A stretch of DNA of 21,959 bases from a virus, in IMG/VR virus record IMGVR_UViG_3300034022_001308, positions 1 through 21,959 of that record. One strand, given 5' to 3'. The first letter of the stretch is position 1. Each line of letters starts with the position of its first letter. Below are positions 17,271-21,959 of the stretch, in pieces. The position numbers and the translations under genes were made by a program. The notes under the pieces were generated by a model, which was not told where the DNA came from, made no database searches, and saw nothing but the letters and a program-made list of their open reading frames with translations.

Positions 17271-17741
17271 ATGAAAAAGGGGAAAACCTCTCAGCTATCC
17301 GGTTTTAAAACCGCTAAAGTTATCTACGGAACAGTCGATTCCATAAACCTCAAATCTCTATACTTAAACATCCAAACGTGGGTGGAACCAATAGAAGAAT
17401 CCGAAAATTGGACAAGAGTCGTCCTAAACCTAAGTCGAGGTGTCAAACACTCAATTTACGAAACAATTAATAAAAAAATTTTTACTGACAAATTTATCGT
17501 TGATTTAGATTTACGTTCAAGTGGTCTTAATATGGGAAAAAAATCATTTATGAATCTTGAAATAAATTTCTACCTACAAGAAGAAGGTTTAGATATCAAA
17601 GGTACTGAAATAAAAAACACACTCCAAGAAATTACAAAACAAATCTTTAAAACAAATTTTTTAAAAAATGAATATTTCAATTTTTATTTAACTAAAAAGA
17701 GCAAAATAGAAGAAGAATCGTTACAAACCGAGAATGTTTAA
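17271..17741 (+). CDS. Unknown 156-residue protein upstream of prohead protease
   Basis: The ATG at 17271 is used; an ATG ten bases earlier is in another frame and gives only a 15-codon peptide. The protein is basic, with alternating hydrophobic strands in the first two thirds (KVIYGTVDSINLKSLYLNIQ, FIVDLDLRSSGLNMGKKSFM) and a helical C-terminus ending in Lys/Glu-rich sequence. I recognise no family. The start region (MKKGKTSQLSGFKTAKVIYG) is unusually C-rich in codon choice compared with its neighbours. It is followed at 23 bases by the protease gene, with a promoter-like octamer starting inside its stop codon, so it may be transcribed separately from the protease. Confidence 0.75.
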   Translation: MKKGKTSQLSGFKTAKVIYGTVDSINLKSLYLNIQTWVEPIEESENWTRVVLNLSRGVKHSIYETINKKIFTDKFIVDLDLRSSGLNMGKKSFMNLEINFYLQEEGLDIKGTEIKNTLQEITKQIFKTNFLKNEYFNFYLTKKSKIEEESLQTENV

Positions 17742-17753
17742 TATTTATAAATA
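17741..17753 (+). promoter_or_regulatory. ATATTTATAAATA, candidate late promoter of the protease gene
   Basis: This contains both the window's recurring ATATTTAT (17741-17748) and a perfect T4 late-promoter octamer TATAAATA (17746-17753), 11 bases before the ATG at 17765. It is the best single candidate for a T4-style late promoter here. Confidence 0.5.
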
Positions 17754-17764
17754 AAACATTCAAA

Positions 17765-18490
17765 ATGAAATTAAGAATATTACAACCAAGCGAATCAGGA
17801 AAAGGTATATTAGTTGAGTACGATGCGGGATATATTAATCCAAATGACAATCGTAATGAAAGCTTAATTAGAGAATCTAACGAAATGTTAGACCACTCTA
17901 AACCATTTGAATTTTATGCTGTATTACAAAAATATAATACCCCAAATAGAAATGGTAGAACATACCCTGAACGTATATTAAAAAGAGAGGCCGAGAACTA
18001 TAAAAAAATGATTAAAAAGGGTACCGCCCTATCCGAGTTAAATCACCCGGAATCATCTCTAATCGATTTAGATAGAGTGTCTCACGCAATCACCGAAGTA
18101 TGGTGGGAAGGTAATGTACTAATGGGTAAGATAAAACTTCTTACTTCACCAGGTTACCACGAAAGAGGTATCGTATCAACCAAAGGTGACTTAGCCGCTA
18201 ACTACCTTAGACAAGGTGTTACATTGGGGATATCCTCAAGAGGTGTAGGGTCCCTTAAAAAAATTGGGGAACAAAATGAAGTACAGGATGATTTTGAATT
18301 AATCTGTTTCGACTTAGTATCTTCACCTTCAACTCCGGGAGCGTATCTATTCTTAAATAAAGACGACAAACATCTATATGATGAGAACTTAGAAGAAGAG
18401 AAAAAAATGAGTGTTGAAAGACACGTTGGAGATTCCGGAAATAAATCGCTTGACTTAATGAAAAAATTAAACGATTATTTGGGATACTAA
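17765..18490 (+). CDS. 21: Prohead maturation protease, T4 gp21-like
   Basis: This serine protease is packed inside the prohead; it degrades the scaffold and trims capsid proteins, typically after Ile/Leu-x-Glu. The 241 residues fit the family (T4 gp21 ~212). Motifs in order: FYAVLQKYNTPNRNGRTYP (~50-68), a typical opening of phage prohead proteases; ELNHPESS with candidate catalytic His94; GVTLGISSRGVGS with candidate nucleophile Ser157 or Ser158; and ELICFDLVSSPSTPGA (D183). The ~40 C-terminal residues are charged and probably removed or used for scaffold contact. It lies between an unknown gene and a 69-residue gene, three genes after the portal, matching the T4 order portal-protease-scaffold-capsid. 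Confidence 0.95.
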   Translation: MKLRILQPSESGKGILVEYDAGYINPNDNRNESLIRESNEMLDHSKPFEFYAVLQKYNTPNRNGRTYPERILKREAENYKKMIKKGTALSELNHPESSLIDLDRVSHAITEVWWEGNVLMGKIKLLTSPGYHERGIVSTKGDLAANYLRQGVTLGISSRGVGSLKKIGEQNEVQDDFELICFDLVSSPSTPGAYLFLNKDDKHLYDENLEEEKKMSVERHVGDSGNKSLDLMKKLNDYLGY

Positions 18491-18504
18491 ATTAATAACA
18501 AAAA

Positions 18505-18714
18505 ATGGAAGAAAAGTATTTTATCGCAAAAGTTACCTTAGACTCAGTTGATGAGGCATCAGGAAAGATTAAAAAAATGAGAGAAGAAAAATTAGTAAGT
18601 GGTTATAACCCTACTGACGTAGAGGCAAAAGTTACTAAAGTTTTCGAACATTACACAATGGAGTGGAGAATCACTGCAATTGTAGAAAGTAAAATTGACG
18701 AAGTAATCGAGTAA
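18505..18714 (+). CDS. Small unknown acidic/basic protein (69 residues)
   Basis: It follows the protease by 14 bases with an A-rich leader (aacaaaaATG) and is followed 21 bases later by a terminator, so it closes this transcription unit. The composition (KYFIAKVTLDSVDEASGKIK, then a beta-like WRITAIVESKIDEVIE) suggests a small alpha/beta fold with a central helix. The pattern of an opening 'F-x-A-K-V', a central 'A-x-x-K-V' and a final strand of I/V residues weakly recalls small DUF4494-type Bacteroidota proteins, but the match is too loose to assign. No membrane segment or Cys is present. Confidence 0.75.
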   Translation: MEEKYFIAKVTLDSVDEASGKIKKMREEKLVSGYNPTDVEAKVTKVFEHYTMEWRITAIVESKIDEVIE

Positions 18715-18735
18715 TTAAATTTTCAATTATCAAAC

Positions 18736-18763
18736 AAAAGAGGACATATAGTCCTCTTTTTTT
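18736..18763 (+). terminator. Strong intrinsic terminator after the protease unit
   Basis: A perfect 10-bp stem AAAAGAGGAC / GTCCTCTTTT with a five-base loop (ATATA) runs straight into a T tract. It lies 21 bases past the 69-residue gene and separates the protease unit from the scaffold-capsid unit. Confidence 0.9.
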
Positions 18764-18783
18764 ATGCTTTTTATTTTTAGGTG

Positions 18784-18791
18784 ATATTTAT
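18784..18791 (+). promoter_or_regulatory. ATATTTAT motif, distal copy upstream of scaffold gene
   Basis: This is the first of two copies in the gap before the scaffold gene, 90 bases before its ATG and about 20 bases after the terminator. Extended form: TGATATTTATGA. Confidence 0.4.
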
Positions 18792-18818
18792 GAATGTATA
18801 AAAAACCTGATGTGATTT

Positions 18819-18839
18819 AAGTTTAATTTAAACTTTTTT
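18819..18839 (+). terminator. Weak AT hairpin with T tract between the two octamers
   Basis: AAGTTTA-ATT-TAAACTT followed by TTTT could form a 7-bp hairpin. It is AT-only except for one G-C pair, so it is a weak terminator, a 5' leader structure or a chance feature. Confidence 0.3.
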
Positions 18840-18850
18840 CGTATTAGGAG

Positions 18851-18858
18851 ATATTTAT
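18851..18858 (+). promoter_or_regulatory. ATATTTAT motif, proximal copy upstream of scaffold gene
   Basis: It lies 23 bases before the scaffold ATG in an AT-rich leader. With the copy at 18784 it forms a possible tandem promoter for the highly expressed scaffold and capsid genes. Confidence 0.5.
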
Positions 18859-18881
18859 ATATTAAAAACAATATAAAACCA

Positions 18882-20405
18882 ATGGCAAAAGAAAAATCTT
18901 TAGTTGAAGAGGCTATCATCCAAATGAAAAATTTGGAAGAAGCGGTAGCTGAAAATGCAAAAGGAATACTTGCTTCTACAATGAAACAAGAAATCAAAGA
19001 CCTAGTAAAAGAATCTTTATCTGAACAAGATGATGAGATTGAAACCGATGACGTTGAAATGGAAGACCCTATGGGTTCTGATGATATTGCCGATATTGAT
19101 ATGGGTGATGATTCAGACGAAGAAGAGGATGAAATGGATACTGATGATATGGACGACACAGAAGAAGATGGTGACGACGAAGAAATTGATATGGACTTCG
19201 ATGACGAAGAAGATATGGACGACGAAGAAGACACTATTGACTTAACTGACGCTGACGACGAAGAAGTACTAAGAGTATTTCAACTTATGGGACCGGATGA
19301 TAACATTGTTGTTACTAAAGACGACAAAGGAAACACTCACCTTAAAGATGAAGAAACTGGAAAAGAGTATATGATTGTTGGTGAACAAGAAGAAGGCGAT
19401 GACTTTGGAATGGTTGATATGGAAGAGTCTTGGAACGAACTTGAAGAAGACGATAATTTAATGGGTGAAGAATCTATTGAAGAAATTGTTGAAAGAATGT
19501 TCGGTTCAGATGACGAATCTGACGAATTAGATGAAATCGTTTATGAAATCGAAATGGGTGAAGAAGAGTACGAAGGGTATGACTTAGAAGAGGGTGAAGA
19601 CTTAGAAGAGGATGAAGACCCTACAGTTATGGAATCTAAAAAAATGTCTATCAAACCTAAAGGAGTTGGAATGGGAAGTCCAAAATTCAAATACAACGCA
19701 AAACCTAATCAAGGAACAGGATTCAAAACTAAAATGAAAACGGCTCCTAAATCTGTCGGTACTGGTAAAGCGAAATTTGAATACAAAGAAGGTGAAAACT
19801 CAGGAAGTAAATTGGGTAAAAACTCAATGGTTAAAAAAACTGAAACAAAAGAATCATCAACTAACAAACCAATGGTTAAAAAAGTTGAAGGTAAAAAAGA
19901 AGAGACAAAAGAGGCGTCACGTACTTTAGGTGCTGGGTCTAACTTTAGAAAAGGTGGTTTACCAAAACCAAGAGCTCATTCAAGCTTTAATACCGCGATT
20001 AAAGAAAATACTTCTAACTCTGAACTACAAGTTCTTAGAGAAAAAAATGAGGAGTACAGAAAAGCACTTAATATTTTTAGAAATAAATTAAATGAGGTTG
20101 CAATTTTCAATTCAAACTTGGCTTACGCTACACGTTTGTTCACTGAACATTCAACATCTAAACAAGAAAAAATTAACATTTTAAGAAGATTTGATGGTGT
20201 TGAAACTATTAAAGAATCTAAAAATTTATATCAAGTCGTTAAAAACGAATTGTCAGGTAACTCTAACGTTCAAAATATGAATGAATCAATCGAAAGAACA
20301 ATTGCTAAATCACCGTCTACGGGAGCAGTTAACTTAATTGAATCTAAAACATATGAGAACCCACAGTTCTTGAGAATGAAAGACTTAATGTCAAAAATAA
20401 AATAA
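18882..20405 (+). CDS. 22: Prohead core scaffold, T4 gp22-like
   Basis: It forms the internal core on which the capsid shell assembles and which the protease then destroys. This 507-residue protein is longer than T4 gp22 (~269). Assignment rests on position between protease and capsid genes and on composition. Residues ~1-45 are helical. Residues ~45-250 are extremely acidic, with runs such as DEEEDEMDTDDMDDTEED. Residues ~255-375 are basic and Gly/Pro/Lys-rich with FKY/FEY repeats (KPKGVGMGSPKFKYNAK, GTGKAKFEYKEG). The C-terminal ~130 residues are helical (LQVLREKNEEYRKALNIF, NLAYATRLFTEHSTSKQEK), the part best conserved in T4-like scaffolds and expected to contact the shell. The first methionine is preceded by ataaaacca and no Shine-Dalgarno. 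Confidence 0.85.
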   Translation: MAKEKSLVEEAIIQMKNLEEAVAENAKGILASTMKQEIKDLVKESLSEQDDEIETDDVEMEDPMGSDDIADIDMGDDSDEEEDEMDTDDMDDTEEDGDDEEIDMDFDDEEDMDDEEDTIDLTDADDEEVLRVFQLMGPDDNIVVTKDDKGNTHLKDEETGKEYMIVGEQEEGDDFGMVDMEESWNELEEDDNLMGEESIEEIVERMFGSDDESDELDEIVYEIEMGEEEYEGYDLEEGEDLEEDEDPTVMESKKMSIKPKGVGMGSPKFKYNAKPNQGTGFKTKMKTAPKSVGTGKAKFEYKEGENSGSKLGKNSMVKKTETKESSTNKPMVKKVEGKKEETKEASRTLGAGSNFRKGGLPKPRAHSSFNTAIKENTSNSELQVLREKNEEYRKALNIFRNKLNEVAIFNSNLAYATRLFTEHSTSKQEKINILRRFDGVETIKESKNLYQVVKNELSGNSNVQNMNESIERTIAKSPSTGAVNLIESKTYENPQFLRMKDLMSKIK

Positions 20406-20436
20406 AAATAAATTAAAATTAATAAAAACCAAAAAA

Positions 20437-21959
20437 ATGGGAGCATTATTAGAATCAGGTCTAGTTGGTAACATCGGGTTAAAACACCTTAAAGTTATTA
20501 AAGAAGACACAATCAACAAATGGGATAAATTAGGATTCCTAGAAGGCCTTAAAGGTCACTTAAGAGAAAACGTAGCTCAATTATATGAGAACCAAGCGTC
20601 TTTCTTGATTAACGAAGCTACTTCTGACGGGTCTTCAGGTTCATTCGAAACTGTTGTATTCCCTATCGTAAGAAGAGTATTCTCAAAATTATTAGCGAAT
20701 GAAATCGTATCAGTACAAGCTATGAACTTACCAATCGGTAAATTGTTCTTCTTCGTACCTAAAATTCAAGGTTACCAAACAGGACAAGTTCCTTCGGCTG
20801 ATAATGATTACGATGGTTATGGTAATCACTTTGGACCACAAGGTGCTGTAGGTGGTTTATCTGTTGCAGCGGCTCAAGGTCAAGCAGGTACAGATAACGG
20901 TTACAATGGAACAACCGCTTTCAAGAAAAATCTTTATGATTTATTCTATGAAGGTTCAGAAGGTCAATTAGACCCTCCAGGATTGTTTGATTATTCTAAA
21001 GGTCAATGGTCAGCAGTTACTAAAACTGCGGTTGTTATGGTTTGGTCTAACGGAGAATTAGTTGTTGCTGACGCAAGTGCATTAGCAAACCAATTTAACG
21101 GTAAAAACGTTAGAAAAATTATTATCGCGTTATCAGGTTTCACAACTGCAGGTACAGGTAAATTAATTGGACCTGATGGAAATGAAGTTGATACTGAAAC
21201 TTTCTTATCTGATTTAAGAATTTATACATCAGCTCAGGCAACTGCATTCAGTGGAGATTCTCCTTGTGATGTTGTTGGTACTGTTGCGGCACCAAACTCA
21301 TTATTGTTTAGAGTTGTAACTCAACAATATGGTCAAGGTATTGTTAATAACTTAAACAAACAAGGTACTACTTCATTCCCTGGAACAGGTAGTAATGGAA
21401 CTTACAATGACGTATGTTCTCCTGAAGGTCGTATCTTCTTAGAAGTTGACTTATCTTGTCCTACTTGTCCTTCTTGTGGTGAAACATTAGACGGATATAC
21501 AGGAACAACTCTTGGAGTTTTAGCTTCAGGTGATTTCAAAGCTGTTTACAGACGTTACGCTGATATGGAATTTGAAGATAAAATCGGTGAGGTTTCTTTC
21601 GAATTAGATTCAGTTACTGTTTCTGTTACAGAAAGAAAATTAAGAGCACAATGGTCTCCTGAGTTAGCTCAAGACGTTGCGGCTTTCCACAACATCGATG
21701 CTGAAGCTGAATTAACAGCTTTATTATCTGAACAAGTTGCGGCTGAAATTGACCGTGAAATCTTAAGAGATTTACGTAAAGGTGCAGCGTGGAACTTACG
21801 TTGGGATTACAATGGTTGGAGAAGAATATCTGCAACAACAAACTATACACAAAAAGATTGGAACCAAACTTTGATTACTGCAATTAACCAATTGTCAGCA
21901 CAAATCCACAAATCTACTTTAAGAGGTGGAGCTAACTGGATTGTAGTATCTTCTGAGGT
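20437..21959 (+). CDS. 23: Major capsid protein, T4 gp23-like (3' truncated)
   Basis: This frame is open from the ATG at 20437 to the window edge, 507 complete codons, so the C-terminus is missing. It is the shell-forming HK97-fold protein. Matches to the T4 gp23 pattern: FPIVRRVFSKLLANEIVSVQ followed by PIGKLFFF (residues ~70-100), and SVTVSVTERKLRAQWSPELAQD then FHNIDAEAELTALLSEQV with AEIDREI. INEA at residues 58-61 fits the Ile/Leu-x-Glu|Ala cut of the gp21 protease and lies close to the T4 cut after Glu65. An uncommon CPTCPSC cluster occurs at residues 341-347. The A-rich leader aataaaaaccaaaaaaATG has no Shine-Dalgarno, and no separate promoter motif lies in the 31-base gap, so co-transcription with the scaffold is likely. 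Confidence 0.96.
   Translation, partial: MGALLESGLVGNIGLKHLKVIKEDTINKWDKLGFLEGLKGHLRENVAQLYENQASFLINEATSDGSSGSFETVVFPIVRRVFSKLLANEIVSVQAMNLPIGKLFFFVPKIQGYQTGQVPSADNDYDGYGNHFGPQGAVGGLSVAAAQGQAGTDNGYNGTTAFKKNLYDLFYEGSEGQLDPPGLFDYSKGQWSAVTKTAVVMVWSNGELVVADASALANQFNGKNVRKIIIALSGFTTAGTGKLIGPDGNEVDTETFLSDLRIYTSAQATAFSGDSPCDVVGTVAAPNSLLFRVVTQQYGQGIVNNLNKQGTTSFPGTGSNGTYNDVCSPEGRIFLEVDLSCPTCPSCGETLDGYTGTTLGVLASGDFKAVYRRYADMEFEDKIGEVSFELDSVTVSVTERKLRAQWSPELAQDVAAFHNIDAEAELTALLSEQVAAEIDREILRDLRKGAAWNLRWDYNGWRRISATTNYTQKDWNQTLITAINQLSAQIHKSTLRGGANWIVVSSE

Noticed and set aside
17261-17308. Earlier ATG at 17261 as start of the 156-residue gene
   Set aside because: It is in a different frame and stops after 15 codons; the 17271 ATG gives the long frame.
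18788-19234. Minus-strand Ser-rich ORF opposite the scaffold gene
   Set aside because: It is the antisense of GAT/GAA-rich acidic codons; the plus frame has the correct length, position and leader for the scaffold.

Overview
The window is a late structural region of a T4-type (Straboviridae-like or 'far T4') tailed phage of a Bacteroidota host, probably a flavobacterium. Phage identity rests on five recognisable head-assembly genes in T4 order: large terminase (gp17-like), portal (gp20-like), prohead protease (gp21-like), acidic scaffold (gp22-like) and major capsid protein (gp23-like, cut off at the right edge). The host guess rests on four things: the low-GC sequence, starts preceded by A-rich leaders with no Shine-Dalgarno, a phage-borne bS21 of the short Bacteroidota type, and a TAnnTTTG promoter element upstream of it. 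No integrase, tRNA, CRISPR array or insertion sequence was seen. The window is almost solidly coding; the longest gap is 167 bases (18715-18881).

Layout. 1-2631: the end of an unknown gene and two unrecognised proteins, closely packed. 2653-4422: large terminase. 4443-14260: four very large, closely packed genes encoding modular adhesin-like proteins built from Thr/Pro repeat stalks, Cys-containing beta modules, PKD-like domains, 26-residue-type surface repeats (BspA-like/DUF285), a LamG-like C-terminus, and in the last one a C-terminal Hint (intein-like) domain. In T4 this position, between genes 17 and 20, holds tail sheath and tube genes. 14350-16242: portal. 16265-16984: unknown helical protein. 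16981-17175: ribosomal protein bS21, the only gene on the minus strand. 17271-18714: unknown protein, prohead protease, small unknown protein, then a strong intrinsic terminator. 18882-21959: scaffold and major capsid protein.

How it fits together. Scaffold, portal and capsid protein would form the prohead, the protease would remove the scaffold and trim the capsid protein (a candidate site is Ile-Asn-Glu|Ala at residues 58-61), and the terminase would package DNA through the portal. The four modular proteins are inferred to be virion-surface or tail-fibre adhesins; three share a ~65-residue N-terminal module that may anchor them to the same site. A recurring ATATTTAT octamer lies just upstream of several plus-strand transcription units and is a candidate late promoter element. 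The bS21 gene instead has a host-like element, which suggests separate, possibly earlier, expression.

The most unusual items are the Hint domain with Lys instead of Cys/Ser/Thr after its terminal Asn, the adhesin cassette with its repeats and duplicated segments, and bS21 sitting inside the head-gene cluster.
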